A stretch of DNA of 64,000 nucleotides from Leucocoprinus leucothites. Lineage: Eukaryota; Basidiomycota; Agaricomycetes; Agaricales; Agaricaceae. The position numbers were made by a program, and so were the translations under genes. Shown here piece by piece: positions 1-15,502 of the stretch. The notes beneath the pieces were generated by a model, which searched no databases, was not told the origin of the DNA, and saw only the letters and a list, made by a program, of their open reading frames with translations. The first letter of the stretch is position 1; every line of letters begins with the position of its first letter. The DNA is taken from NCBI GenBank assembly GCA_013368445.1, contig JAACJO010000011.1:1612001-1676000 (forward strand), given 5' to 3'.

Positions 1-1
1 C

Positions 2-271
2 TCGGCACCACCGTTGACCGAACCCGCTTTCCGAATCCTAACTTCCGCATTTCTCGCAATCGCGATAGTTTGTTTTGTTCTTGCTCTTTCCAGGTTCTTA
101 CAGAACGGTGCACCTATGACGGGACACTGGAAGCGTGAGGTAGAGGAACTCATCGCAGTGGTAGAGGCCCAATTAAGATTGGAGAGACTGAAACGCTCCC
201 AGGCAAAGAGAGCTGAGCGACGGAAAAAGGCCAAGGCGCGAGGGAGACATGACAAGTCTGAAGGATACTGA
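2..271 (+). CDS. Membrane protein, C-terminal part (cut by window edge)
   Basis: The reading frame is open from base 2 and ends with TGA at 269-271, so only the last ~89 residues are present. They begin SAPPLTEPAFRILTSAFLAI, contain one hydrophobic segment (about residues 10-30), then a basic tail rich in K and R (about residues 62-85). The frame closely matches the C-terminus of the gene at 34921-37893: both share the stretches ALSRF and GAPMTGHWKREVE. That paralogue carries several more membrane segments upstream, so this is probably a multi-pass membrane protein of unknown function. It faces the ISWI gene tail to tail, as the paralogue faces an ISWI relic. Confidence 0.65.
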   Translation, partial: SAPPLTEPAFRILTSAFLAIAIVCFVLALSRFLQNGAPMTGHWKREVEELIAVVEAQLRLERLKRSQAKRAERRKKAKARGRHDKSEGY

Positions 272-762
272 GAACTCCGCGGGGAAAAATCGAAAATAAC
301 TTACCTATATGGTGCTTCAGTAATTTGATCCTCATTCAAGTTTAGCTGAATTCTCTGGTCGTTCAGTATTTAGCACTTGTAATCTTATTTAGATGTCTTG
401 GCTACTCGTGTTTAAAAAACTGAGTGAAAACCAGTACCTCGTCCTCTACGTGCGACGAGCAGTCGCTTGTCCTTACATAGACAGAGACTCAAAAATGGAA
501 GCAAGCTTAGTACAACACTGGTCGCTAGTGGCCATGCAGAAATACACAAATGCCAATCCACCAGCCTTAATGACAAGTCAAACAATCGAAGACGAATATG
601 TCACATCACTCAAGTAGCATAATTAAAGATATTTCTACAGTGGACAACAAACTAAGGATCTAAGGAACATTTGCGAGGTATCAGGAATAAAAAATAAAGG
701 GAACCCAGGAGAACCAAGGGAAAACATGCGCCTTCAAGCCAATCGCTGACCAGCCAGCCAAC
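272..762. other. Intergenic, between two converging genes
   Basis: About 490 bases between the stop of the membrane-protein fragment and the stop of ISWI. Short frames are present but none has coding character or a paralogue elsewhere in the window. It presumably holds the two 3' untranslated regions. Confidence 0.6.
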
Positions 763-5129
<4,367 letters not shown>

Positions 5130-5726
5130 AATGGACGTTTGTGGAAAGCAGATGGGTGACGCGTGACATAACGCGTTCGGTGACATCAGGCAGCTTGCGA
5201 CTTGTTCTCACCTCTCACTCCGATCAATCATTGGAGATGCGCTTTACTTGCTATTGAATGGTGTACACTACGAGTAACGAATCATGAACGCTATACTTAC
5301 GGAATGCTTGTTCTGCCTCTCAGGGCACAATTTCCTCTCCGATGTACTCATTTCACTCCCCAAAACTGCCTCGACCTCAGTTGGCTCCGAATTCTATGCC
5401 AATTGGCTACCTATCTCTTGCAAAGTTGCAGTCAAGTAAAGGACCTTCTGAGGTCGCTTACGATCTATCCACGTCTTCGAGTCACGCCCCCCCCCCTGTT
5501 TTCAATACTTTAGTAGCCAAGTCAACGAGCGGATGATTTCTCTGATATATTACAGCGAACCTGATCAGTACCTCTTTGACGTTCGTGATACTTCACATGC
5601 TTCACATGTCACATGCGATCGCTCCTACACAGCCTACCACAGCCATCTACAATCATCTATAACTCAGAGGACTCCCTCGACATCTGTTTATCGCCTCTAG
5701 AGTACATACAAGGCTCAGCTCCTAGT
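5130..5726. promoter_or_regulatory. Divergent intergenic region, ISWI and kinase
   Basis: About 600 bases between the divergent starts of ISWI (-) and the kinase gene (+). Both promoters must lie here. About 30 bases upstream of the ISWI start are also recognisable in the pseudogene copy at 33365. A C-rich run sits near 5490. I see no clear TATA element. Confidence 0.5.
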
Positions 5727-8246
5727 ATGCCACCACACCCCCACACAGACGCTGAACGAATCCAGTCAGGGAGTAATCATGATGAAATCGAAGGCGACAT
5801 TGAGAACTCTATGCCACTTCATACTCTACAAGGTGAGGCCCATGTTGCAGTGTTTTACAGTCTTTGATACCCGTCAAGGTGATACATCTCTGCAATTGCT
5901 CTACCGGCAGTTTCGAAGATGGAGAGAGAGAAGGCAGAAACCAGATGGGACAACAAGTCTCCCTCCTTCCTTGATGACTTCGCGTTAGTTTTTGCAAACT
6001 CGAGGGAGTTTCTGAATTATTCAACCACTACGAACACACTATAGCTTCCATAATCACACTCAGTACCTCTCCAAAGGCACCTCTGGAGAAACTTACTCGT
6101 GAGTGCTTGGACGCTGCTCCTGTAATCCCATCTCGAGTAACATCGGTCGTAACCGAGTAGATGCTCTTTCTAACGCTAGTGAGTCACCTTATTGTCGAGA
6201 TCATAGGTCATTGGGCGTTATTCAAGATAATTCTTTGCGCCTCCCCTCATCGGCAAATACAGTTCCTGTAGAGCCAGTGTCCCACCCTTCAGATCAGCAT
6301 GATGAGTCAGAACCCACGACTCATGCCCCAACTACCCCAAGAATGAAAAGAGCCCACCCCGGTGATGGAACACTCTCCGAAACGAAACGAACTCGGGTTG
6401 ACGAATCAGTTTCTGCATCTGATGGGCCTTATACTATTTCAAAGCTGAATATCGAAGAATCTCCCAAATCCGATATGTGGGTTTTGTATGAAGAGGCAAC
6501 ACGTACGGATAAAGCGGAGCCAGTTCTCTCATTTCCGGGTGCTCCTACTCTGAGTGCAGCACTTGATGATTTTGATGATTGGCTGGGTTGGGACTTCGCC
6601 TCACAAAGTAGCTCCGGAAGCCAAGGTACTGCCTTCAATGAATAGCCACACCACATCTTGAAATCTTTCTCTTTCAGACGAAAGTACCCCTCTTACAACT
6701 GCAAGCAACGGAATGCCAGAAGCGCATGAGTCTCAAGATTCTGTGAGCTTCGGATATCAACCGAAAATAAAAAGTACCTGGGCTCACTCCGGGCTAGGGT
6801 CACCCAGAACTCCTAGAGGCTCTTTCCGATGTGTTGCTCAACGAAGAACAAAGAGAAAGACTCTGCACAGCCACACGCGGGGATCATGCCCAAACAATTG
6901 TTGATTATCTCCACTCTGTAAGTTATTTCCCCATGAGCTGAAATACGCTTTTACCTCCCATTTTGAAATACAGGTCCTATTACGACAAGTACTACCAAAA
7001 GAATGGCTCCGACGGCACTGCCTAATTGCTTTATACAAGCTCTGCAAATATTCGCAACTGTACCCATACTGTTACATCCTACGGGACTCAATCGTCCCCG
7101 GTGCCTGTGAAGGCTTTGGCGGTTTTTCTGATATATTCAAAGGCAAATTCGGCGACAAGGAGCTATGTTTGAAATTGGTCCGCCTCAACAAGACGAACAT
7201 GGATGTCATGCTGAGGGTATGACTTTGAAATCTTATTGTTCAAACTGAATAACGACCTGCTCTAGCGTTACGCCAAGGAAGCAATATTATGGGGACAGCT
7301 TAATCACCCCAATATCACACCCTTTTATGGGATCTACTATCTCGATGCCATGCGTCGCCAACTCTGCCTTGTATCTCCTTGGATGCGCCACGGAGATGTC
7401 GTTGAATACCTAAAAAAGAATCCTTTAGCACCTGGCCCTTGCTCGTGCGTTTATTTTATTTCCCGACGATTTTTCATTCTGCTCATGTCGTGGATTTTCC
7501 AGGTATATGACGTAGTCGCTGGCTTAGACTACCTTCATGATCTCGGTCTAATCCACAGTGATCTAAAGGGGGTATGTCTTGTCAATTAATCTCCCTAAGA
7601 TCCTGTTACCGACGCGGCAGTAAACGTGCAGGCCAACATTCTTGTAAACGACTTTGAACATGCTTGCATAACGGATTTCGGAATGTCATTCGTTCGTACA
7701 GACAAAACACTTGCAAACGCAATGGTTACAACAAGTATTCATGGTTTCACCCAGCGATGGGCCTCTCCCGAGCTGTTGGAAGAAGAGGCACGGCCGTCAA
7801 TGGCAAGCGACATATGGGCATTGGGATGTGTTTTCTATGAGGTGTGTCGAGTAATCTAGTCGTTATAGCTCCCATCACCTAATTCTTGTCAGATTATGAC
7901 TGGAAAACTTCCGTTCGAGCATTTAGTAAACGATGCGCAAATCGCACTCGCACTTCTCAAAGGAAAGTTACCCACACGGCCACATTACGTCCCAGATCAA
8001 ATAGAAGCAGTTATTTGGGAGCAAGTGGACCGCTGTTGGACACCGGAGGCTGGGAAACGACCAAAGTGCCGAGATATTCTTCTTAAACTCCAATGGGCTG
8101 GGCTGTTGCGCAAAGTATACTACGAGGCTCAACGTGATTCCGAAAGGGAGAGTCAGCATTTACGGGATGTGATGCGAATGGGAGGTGGTGAGCGTGTGGA
8201 CCTGGAAGTTGTTGAGAAAGTTCTACAAGGCGTTCGTGGTGTGTAA
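5727..8246 (+). CDS. Protein kinase, TKL-like, with long N-terminal region
   Basis: Multi-exon gene. The likely start is ATG 5727 (MPPHPHTDAERIQSG). N-terminal exons encode about 300 poorly conserved, Ser/Thr-rich residues, including a patch near 6540-6610 (DDFDDWLGWDF). The kinase domain follows. The Gly-rich loop GFGGFSDIFKG is near 7115-7145, and the ATP-binding lysine is in ELCLKLVRL. LDYLHDLGLIHSDLKG is near 7520-7570, then ANILVNDF, TDFGMS and ASPELL. The C-lobe has SDIWALGCVFYE and IMTGKLPFE, ending GVRGV at 8246. The catalytic loop reads H-S-D-L-K rather than H-R-D-L-K, while the aspartate and the DFG motif are kept, so activity is plausible. Expanded TKL-like kinases with this layout are common in Agaricomycetes. 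Substrate unknown. The 5' exon borders around 5980-6190 are uncertain. Confidence 0.82.
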
Positions 8247-9219
8247 TTTTGTTCTAGCTGGACTGTGCATGAGTATGATAGTACATCATGGTATATTCCA
8301 TACATGATATTCCACATTATTCTCGCTGATCACTTTGAATGAGGAATTAATAATCATTGAGGAGTGCTCGAGCAACGTGGGTATCATCCTGCAAGTCGTC
8401 GAACAGTGGATATCAATATTTATTTGGCTGGCACCCCATAACAGTTAATCGTTATAGATTGGAATTGTTTCATCCCCTTCCAGGCCACCTCCTCTCGCGT
8501 TGGTCGGTCTCTTCCAATTCTGCTGAACCCAGCCTCAGTGATCACATCGAGATATTTATGCCTTGCATGGATCAGTTTCGTGAAATACAGGGTGAAGATG
8601 ATTGCATCACTGGTGTTTTTCTCACCAATACATCCTCTTTGACATCTTTCCTTCGTTCCTCCAACTACTCCGACCAGTCTCCCACTCGGGATGGACTTCA
8701 TATCTACCCATTCGCCGTCGTTCTGTTTAACAGGCATACGACATTAAGATAGCCTCGTCAAGTCGCGTTGTCGGCAATCGTCCTTGCAAAGAACACCCTG
8801 AATATGTCGAATCAATCGTCGTTTCGTTTGATCTTCCCTGGGTTCATGGTCGTTTCAGAGCCCTTTGGCTTGGGCTATCTTCGCTTATCCTCTTAAAAAT
8901 CAGCTTTCAAAGCCGGTATGCCTCAATCCATACCTGAATTTGAAACACAACATGATGTATTAATCCATAATCCGGGCGCCTAGGTCTCCAACCCAACCGT
9001 TTCTACTTCGTATCTGAACAAATAGTCCAGATGAGATGAGGCTATGATCGGCACGATGTGAGTATATTAACCTTATGGTTATGTTCATTCTTCCTTGCGA
9101 GAATTTCGCGCTCCTTTCAGCTGGTCTGAATACTAGTATTGGCAGGTCCATACAATCGCTATCCCCTCGAACACCTCCCCTACGAATTCTCGACTGATAC
9201 GATCTCTTCATTTACAACC
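8247..9219. other. Intergenic
   Basis: About 970 bases between the kinase and the secreted-protein gene, both on the + strand. Short frames on both strands lack recognisable motifs or paralogues. The last 100-200 bases presumably carry the promoter of the gene starting at 9220. Confidence 0.5.
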
Positions 9220-10173
9220 ATGCGTTACTCCCCTGTGCTTCACCTCTGGGCTATCGCCGTCCTCTCTGCGATATCCATCTCCGCCCTTCCCACCCTCGAC
9301 CTCACGATCGCTCCTCTGGTCGGACGTGGTGAATCCATCGAATCCACGTTGAATGCTCGTAAAAACGACGGTCATGTCTCAAAATCATATAAACCGACGA
9401 TCAAAGTACCGCGGGACGGCCACGTCCCAGTGTCGTACAAGCCTACGATCAAGGTGCCCCGTGACTATATCGATCCAGGTCTATACGCACGAGTTATCTC
9501 GGACCTCGATGTTCGTTTTGAGAGCGATCACTACTCCAGGCTCGCATCGAAGGGAGAGCTTGAAATTTATGACGGGCGGAGTTTTGATCTTGTAGAAAGG
9601 CAGTTCGGTAATACTAGTCTTGGCCAAGAGATTGTGGATGTGATCAAAGGTATTGTTAAACTGATCAAGGATAAGGTCAAGCAAGATAACCATGTACGTT
9701 TTCCCTCTCCTTTATCTGATCCTTTCCTATAATAAACTGTTGATCGTAGGCGCGAGAGAAGTTCACCAAAGAGACAGTCGCAAACGGTCGTCAAAAGTTT
9801 CCTCATTTCAATTGGGCAATATGTCATGTCAAGCACGATGAGCATTTTGATGGTGATAGAGGCAAAGACTGGGGTCATTCGCATCATGAAGTGGATATTC
9901 AGATCGGTGGTACCATTGGGTGAGTGTTGTGCATACATGCGATGATATGATAACTAACGTGTGTTCTTTCGAACAGGTATGAGATCTACTGGTTCAGGAG
10001 TGGCTGGTTCCATAGGGAGGGAGACGGAGGATTTATCAACGTGAGTATTCACTTGCGCATGAGTATTCGGCACGTATGCTGACGATGATGGGGTATCTCA
10101 GTGGGCTTATAGTGGGTTCACAGAGTCGGTTTCGAAAGACGGATCAAAGGTTGTATTCAAGCGACCCCCTTAA
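9220..10173 (+). CDS. Small secreted protein with a duplicated YKPTIKVPRD segment
   Basis: I chose ATG 9220 because it opens a clean signal peptide (MRYSPVLHLWAIAVLSAISI, cleavage near SALP). Two near-identical ~16-residue units follow at about 9370-9465, each ending SYKPTIKVPRD. After the QFGNTSLGQEIVDVIKGIVK region there are three introns, giving exons with HFNWAICHVKHDEHFDGDRG, GKDWGHSHHEVDIQIGGTIG, YEIYWFRSGWFHREGDGG and WAYSGFTESVSKDGSK. The stop TAA is at 10171-10173. The C-terminal His/Trp-rich domain resembles a widespread fungal secreted family of unknown function. A lysine/arginine pair near each repeat could be a Kex2-type processing site. Likely an extracellular protein of about 230 residues, possibly an effector; that role is inference. 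Confidence 0.75.
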
Positions 10174-12188
10174 GAGTCTTGTATCTTTCAAACTCTGTTA
10201 GCACACCTCTAGATTTTTAATAGACCCATTTTCAAACGGGATTTACCTGATAAGTCTGAATGGGGGGCTGTCGGAGTTTTAGTACTTACTGCGTTCCCCG
10301 ACTCTGCGAAGCAAGAGGAGGGTTCTGTCAGCTCCAAACGTCTTCAGGCACCCGGTAAAAAACCTGCATGCTGACATGTCAGTTTCGCGTCATCATGCCA
10401 AATTAAGGAGCTCCCGCACCTCCCGCTGTAATTGAGGTAGCAGCTGATTTCGGAGCTTGCAATTGCAAATGATTCTTGCTATTATGATGGAATTTCTGTA
10501 CAAAATATATTTGCGTCAGTTCACATTTCCCACCACACCTTTCCGCTGGTACTTGGCGGCTAAGATCTCACAAAAATAAAATAAAATGTTGGTTGGTATC
10601 GAGAACATTAGGCTTATGCCACAAGAGCTCCCAGAAACTAGACTACCACTCAAGCGAGGGAAGATTCAACGGCTTGAGCAATATACTAAAGGCGATGTGC
10701 AGCGGCTATCTACCGGAGTATTCCGAAGCCGCCGTCCGGTCCAATTTGGTCCAATTCCCACAATGTATGTGAACCTCAGAAAGTCATGGGCCAAAAAATC
10801 GTGTTAAGATCCAATACTCGGAGTAATCTCGAGTCATGTAAGTATTGATATTTTAACCGTGAATCAAGGATATGCAATGATACTATTTCTCTACCCTTAC
10901 CGTCGTGCACTGTAGCCGAGTACCCGTCTCCAGCTAATGGGCAATAAGCCAGTGCCGGATGTTTTAACTATTAACTAGGCAAGCTTAGGAATACTACGCA
11001 GATGGCTCAAGCTATGAGCTTAATACACTGGAATTGTTCTTGGTTGAGGGGAATTATTCTGTAGGTATTGGGTTCTATGCTTAGGGATGTAGCACAGCAA
11101 TTGTATTGACAGTCAGAATGATGTTCTCACATTTGTTCTGACTATCACTCATATATTCTGTAATCTATTCTCGTTAAATCGACTGACCTTGACGCCAGTA
11201 ATTGTGATTTTGGTCATGATTGGAGCATGATCAGCGGATGGCCTAGACAAATTCCCCTACTAGCACCGGTGGTTACATATTTCAAGGTAAAAAGTGTGCT
11301 CTCAGGAACCGTAATATGCCCTGGGTCATGATAGTATGCCTTTGTATCATAATCCTTGGTGGTAGGATGCTGGAACGAGCATACGCTGTGACCAGGAAGC
11401 CTAAAGTCACTCGACTTTTTGAAAGATGCAACTTATCAAATTTAGGGTCGTCCTGCTGTCCTCGATATTCATGAGACTTAAAAATTCAAACTCAGATGAC
11501 CCCCATGTAAACCAGAGTTTTATCTATTTTTTTTTTTTGAGATCAGTAGTTGTCAAGTACCAGTGGAAAGGCATGAAGTGAATATTTTTTGTCCAGAATT
11601 GCCGTCATACCAAGTTGATTAAGCTGTATCTATTAAATATCATAGATATCATTGTTTTAGGGCTGGCAGAGTTGGGGACCTGGCGCACTCTTGCGCCGCT
11701 AACGATTTGTTAGTTTGGGTGATGTCGGTTTCATCAATGGGCCACAGAACGTGACATTCAAGATTCTTGATACTAGCGCTGGTAAGGACAAATCCTTTAC
11801 GTTTCATTGTTGTTCATCACGAATGCTTACTGCAGTAACGATAGATGGAATGGTCGCATGCTTGAGCAAACGCCTCGAAAACGAACGAAGAGACTAGAAA
11901 GAGTAAAAAGAAATAACGATTGAGTTTAAGATCAGCAGTCTTTACAGAAGGCTCAACATGAGCTAGGCTACTGCTCGGGAGGGCTATGGGAACGGTGTCG
12001 TGTACCAAGGCTTTCCGATCTTTAATGACGTGTTGGCCTCGCTCTAGAGGTATGGTGTGGACTGTCAATGGTCCACCCGGCAGACTAGAGTTATTGTTCT
12101 TATCATTCAATTCCCGTCTTCCAGGAGGGCTGTCATATCGTATCTGGAGCCATTCCTTTGCCAGTTAGACTAGATCCAGGAGGGAAGG
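10174..12188. other. Gene-poor AT-rich region
   Basis: About 2 kb with only short chance frames and many T/A runs (for example near 11525). I see no transposase, reverse transcriptase or terminal repeats. Part of 11690-11800 loosely resembles 14640-14740, suggesting a decayed shared element, but the match is too weak to define. Confidence 0.45.
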
Positions 12189-12196
12189 TATATAAA
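12189..12196 (+). promoter_or_regulatory. TATA box for the peptide gene at 12247
   Basis: The octamer TATATAAA lies 50 bases upstream of ATG 12247, a spacing consistent with transcription starting about 20-30 bases before the start codon. Confidence 0.5.
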
Positions 12197-12246
12197 CTCG
12201 ACTGGAAACGGGATTCACTGCATCTTCGCCAGTGCTCTTACTCACA

Positions 12247-12464
12247 ATGAAGGCTGCTTACACTCTCGTCGCTCTCGTCGCGTTTTTCTCCACCACTGTG
12301 CTTGCTGTTCCTGTTGAGAATTCCGTTGCTTCTTCTGAGGCTGCAGAGGGCGATTGTGATTTTTGCGGCATTGGGTTTTTTATCTGCCCGCGTAAGTCAC
12401 TGGTCAGCCTATTTTTCTGGAATGAGGGCTAATTGTCCGTGTAGCTTGGTGTGGGGATGCTTAG
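12247..12464 (+). CDS. Small secreted cysteine-containing peptide (54 aa)
   Basis: ATG 12247 opens a signal peptide (MKAAYTLVALVAFFSTTVLA) followed by a short acidic spacer and a compact tail GDCDFCGIGFFICPPWCGDA with four cysteines. One intron is inferred: donor GTAAGT at 12392, acceptor TAG at 12442-12444. The second exon is 20 bases and ends with TAG 12462-12464. The spliced frame joins cleanly and creates the last cysteine. The gene has a TATA box 50 bases upstream. It lies at the left end of the peptide cluster but on the opposite strand from the others, and its tail lacks the Gln-Pro motif. Possible antimicrobial peptide, effector or modified-peptide precursor; all inference. Confidence 0.6.
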
Positions 12465-12889
12465 AATGGAAAATCGGGATGAGAGGTTATACCGAGTTGA
12501 AGGCAGGTATGTGAATATGGCGCGATGGTTATATCAAGCAGACACTGATTCCTGGTGGCATTTCGTAGTGGTTGAATACTCGAGAAACATACTATGTGTA
12601 TTTTCCTACTATCGACGAGTGGATTCTACTATTATTACATGATTTTATATCCATCCATTGATAGTGAGTCTATCGGATCCGGGACATAAGCGAGTGAACC
12701 ACCCAACATAAGTATGTTGACACCGATGAAAGAAATACTGGCTTAGTCGTGATCCCTGGCTAGAAAACATTCGACCGTAGATCAGTATGTAATCTAGACT
12801 ACACCGTTAGGTCCCGTACCCTAGATTATATAAAACAATTTTCAGGAAGGTGGAGAGAATATCCGCACTTTCCCCTCCCTTGGTCTGGG

Positions 12890-13075
12890 GCTTTCATTTA
12901 GCGGTTGAAATTGCTGATGCATGGTGAGTGGCGTAGTAAGTTCGAATAGCCACCGATCGGGGAAGCAACCTTCCGGCGAGCAGTCGGACGTCTGTCTTTC
13001 TATTACTTTGATGGGTGAGGGTCAATTATTGAACCTCGCCTCCAGGGGAGTGGCCAGGACTAGTGGGCAAGGACT
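12890..13075 (-). pseudogene. Decayed copy of the small secreted peptide gene at 13793-14005
   Basis: Read on the minus strand, this matches the peptide gene about 0.9 kb to the right over its mature part and 3' flank. It reads ATPLEARFNN, then a TGA stop, then a shifted TSDCSPEGCF, against ATPLEARYNN and ASDCWPDDCF in the intact gene. The signal-peptide part cannot be found. Flanks also match (CTTTCATTTRGCGGTTGAAATT on the + strand), showing a duplicated genomic unit rather than chance similarity. Confidence 0.6.
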
Positions 13076-13792
13076 TGGCGAATTATAAGATTCCAGGTAA
13101 TGCATATATGCTTGTTTTTTTCGGGGCACGATACTCAAACAAGGGTGATCTTGCTGAAGCAAGGTGAATAGACCCACCTCCGTCGTCTTTCGTGCGGACT
13201 GTCGTCTTCTGAATGAGCTATCCTCGTTTTGGTAGTCTGGATGTGAGACTGAAGCCGTTGCACGTTTTGTGGAGCTCGTGTCTACTTACATACTGTCACT
13301 GGTGTGGCGCCTCACGAGGCGCAAAGGGAAACGAGACATCACGCAAATTTCTCAACGACCGCTTGAAGCATTTACTTTGACTTACACATATCATCAAGGC
13401 GATTTGTATGTACAAGTATACTTACCCACAGGAAATCGTCTGGGGGCGCATCCGAGAAGGCTTGGGAGACGGATAGTTAGGTCATGAGGAAAGATGGAGC
13501 ATGAGAGACTGAAATAGGTTTAACTTTAGATTGGGAGTCTGGTAATCTGCATGGATATTTCCGCGTGGAGGCCTAAGGCAAGGTTCTGGGAGGAGATTTC
13601 GGCGGACGATTTCATTACATCCACTACTTCAGAGCAAGTGTCTTCTTAGGTATACAATGCATGCATCCATTCCCTTCCAATAAGAGCTCAAAGTCCGTCG
13701 ACCGTCCTCTAGTTACTATTAAAAACAAGTTTCTATATCTGACTTGGAAGATGGTGAGAAGACCCGTACTTTTTTCTTTTGGTCTTAGGCTT
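13076..13792. other. Intergenic spacer inside the peptide cluster
   Basis: About 700 bases without a convincing gene. Bases ~13700-13790 resemble the 3' flank of the decayed copy at ~12800-12890 and belong to the duplicated unit. Confidence 0.45.
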
Positions 13793-14005
13793 TCATTTGG
13801 CGGTTGAAATTGGTTGATGTATGACTGGTGCAGACCCGGTTGGCTGCCAAGAGGTGAAGCAATCGTCAGGCCAGCAGTCAGATGCTTGGCGGGCTATTCC
13901 TCTGACGATGGGCAGTCGATTATTGTACCTCGCCTCCAAGGGAGTGGCATGGATTGGTGAGGAGGCCGAAGCCACAAGAAGGATAGGATGTAGGATGTTC
14001 TTCAT
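13793..14005 (-). CDS. Small secreted peptide with C-terminal DC..DCF..QPTGSAP motif (70 aa)
   Basis: A single exon beginning MKNILHPILLVASASSPIHA, a short signal peptide, then TPLEARYNNR, and a tail containing ASDCWPDDCFTSWQPTGSAP. Two tail cysteines sit among acidic and aromatic residues, followed by QPTGSAP, nearly the same as in the gene at 17616 and related to the gene at 16241. Upstream, on the coding strand, is GCAGGATAAAA near 14060, a TATA-like element also present upstream of the 16241 gene (CAGGATAAAA). An Arg-Gly-Ile-Ala-Arg-Gln stretch precedes the tail and could allow proteolytic maturation. Function unknown. Confidence 0.6.
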   Translation of the reverse strand: MKNILHPILLVASASSPIHATPLEARYNNRLPIVRGIARQASDCWPDDCFTSWQPTGSAPVIHQPISTAK

Positions 14006-15286
14006 CGTGCGGGTCCTAAGAAGGATGAAATGATTATAGATGTGGTAGTGTCGCTTGGATTTTATCCTGCTCGATCCTAGTAACGGGTATGGCTAATCAT
14101 GATATGAATGCGTTGAGGTGGTGCGGCCCAGCCGTTGCCCGTTTCACAGAGATGGAGCTTGATGCTGCGTAGCAGAGCGCAACTAACGGTCATTGACCAG
14201 TATGACAACATTGTGAAACTTACAGAGATTTCGGCAATACTCTAGTTTACTTCGAGTGCCTGAACATTGATTGACTACGGACTATAGTGCCCAGCCGCCT
14301 CAATAGCGAGTCCTAGAATAATATCAATGTCTACCGGACCCAGTTGAATGGCATTTTTGCTGGACGTTATAATGGAAACAATGAGGATAACAATCCAAGT
14401 TAGATATGATGTCCGCACATTAAAGGACGTTATCCTCATAGCTGGCCTTTTCCGATTCCATGGAACTCGGGATGACAGGAACGGCAACCCGTCCCAAAGG
14501 GATCAATATTTGTATCCAAGCAATCACCTTAAGCGTCCTGTGTTTCTCAGCCCTCTTACGGTGATCACAAGTTTCACCAGGTTATTCCTTTGAGCCCGAG
14601 TTTTATCCGATCAATCTCGATGAGAAGCGTCGTTGCAGTTTCGGGCTTCGGGATACTTTACGTGATATTGGTTTAATTAATGCGTGGCAGAACGTAGAGA
14701 TATTTTTAATACCAGCGCTGACAAGCTTGGCATACGTGAGAAGAACATCGTCATCAAAGCGTTTTCTCTTCCCAGGTTGACCGCTTGAACAATTGGCCTA
14801 CACCACCTCGCCTTCTGTGGGTGGGATGGACTATCTCCCATGAAATCGACATGAACTCGCTCGAGTACTGTGCACATTCGCTAGTGCTTCCTCCGGCTGG
14901 CATCCGGTTCGCCAATCCTCTTAAAGTTGAGCCGGAAATACCACCTGGCCGTCACTCAAATATTATCTTCCGCCCTTCAGCTACTCATTTATCTTCGGAC
15001 TTCCATGCTGCCGTCAACCTCCTCGTTACTCACAAGCTGCTACCGCAACTGTCGAAACCCCAGTCATTAATCACGCCGTTGACTCGTTACAACGTCACCG
15101 CTATCCGGTGTCATCTTCCTCTTTCCTCTTCCCAACAGGAGAAGCAGTGACAGATTGGCCAAACCATCTCGATGAGAAGTCGACTACGGACATCTAATCA
15201 TTTGCACCCATCCATTCCGATCTCTTGGCCTTTCTCCATTAAACCACAACCATGAACCCAACAGCCGGACATTTCTGAACACCGTT
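14006..15286. other. Intergenic, inside the peptide cluster
   Basis: About 1.3 kb. It contains the promoter of the 13793 gene at the left. A minus-strand frame at 14275-14487 has a hydrophobic stretch but no cysteine motif, and I do not call it. The rest holds chance frames only. Confidence 0.4.
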
Positions 15287-15502
15287 TTACCACTGCCCAT
15301 CATCATTCTCGCAGTTCCCCTGAGTCGTCTCCCATCCCTGCTGTCCCCAGCATCTATTTCCGTTTGCACTACCAAATCTTTGAAAGCTGAAAGCTTGGTC
15401 TGAAGCTGCGCTTGGTAGCCCGGGATCTGGATCCGGGAGCGCGAGAGCGAAAGCGGCAAATGTGATGATGGTAAGGAGGGCGAGAATTCGGTAGCTGTAC
15501 AT
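15287..15502 (-). CDS. Small secreted peptide (71 aa), divergent cluster member
   Basis: Starts MYSYRILALLTIITFAAFAL, a clear signal peptide, followed by a Pro/Asp spacer (PDPDPGLPSA), FSFQRFGSANG and a tail RCWGQQGWETTQGNCENDDG. Two cysteines enclose a Trp/Gln-rich loop. Size, strand, architecture and position match the neighbouring peptides, but the tail motif is different, so membership is by context. An AT-rich TATA-like element (AATAAA on the coding strand) lies near 15580. Function unknown. Confidence 0.5.
   Translation of the reverse strand: MYSYRILALLTIITFAAFALALPDPDPGLPSAASDQAFSFQRFGSANGNRCWGQQGWETTQGNCENDDGQW

Noticed and set aside
393..617. 74-residue + strand frame between the first two genes
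   Set aside because: No motif, no paralogue, lies in a 3'-3' intergenic region; chance frame.
10174..12188. Possible transposon in the gene-poor stretch
   Set aside because: No transposase or reverse-transcriptase frame, terminal repeats or target duplication could be seen.
14275..14487. 70-residue minus-strand frame with a hydrophobic stretch inside the peptide cluster
   Set aside because: The hydrophobic part is not at a good start, and there is no cysteine/Gln-Pro tail and no flank homology to the other peptides.
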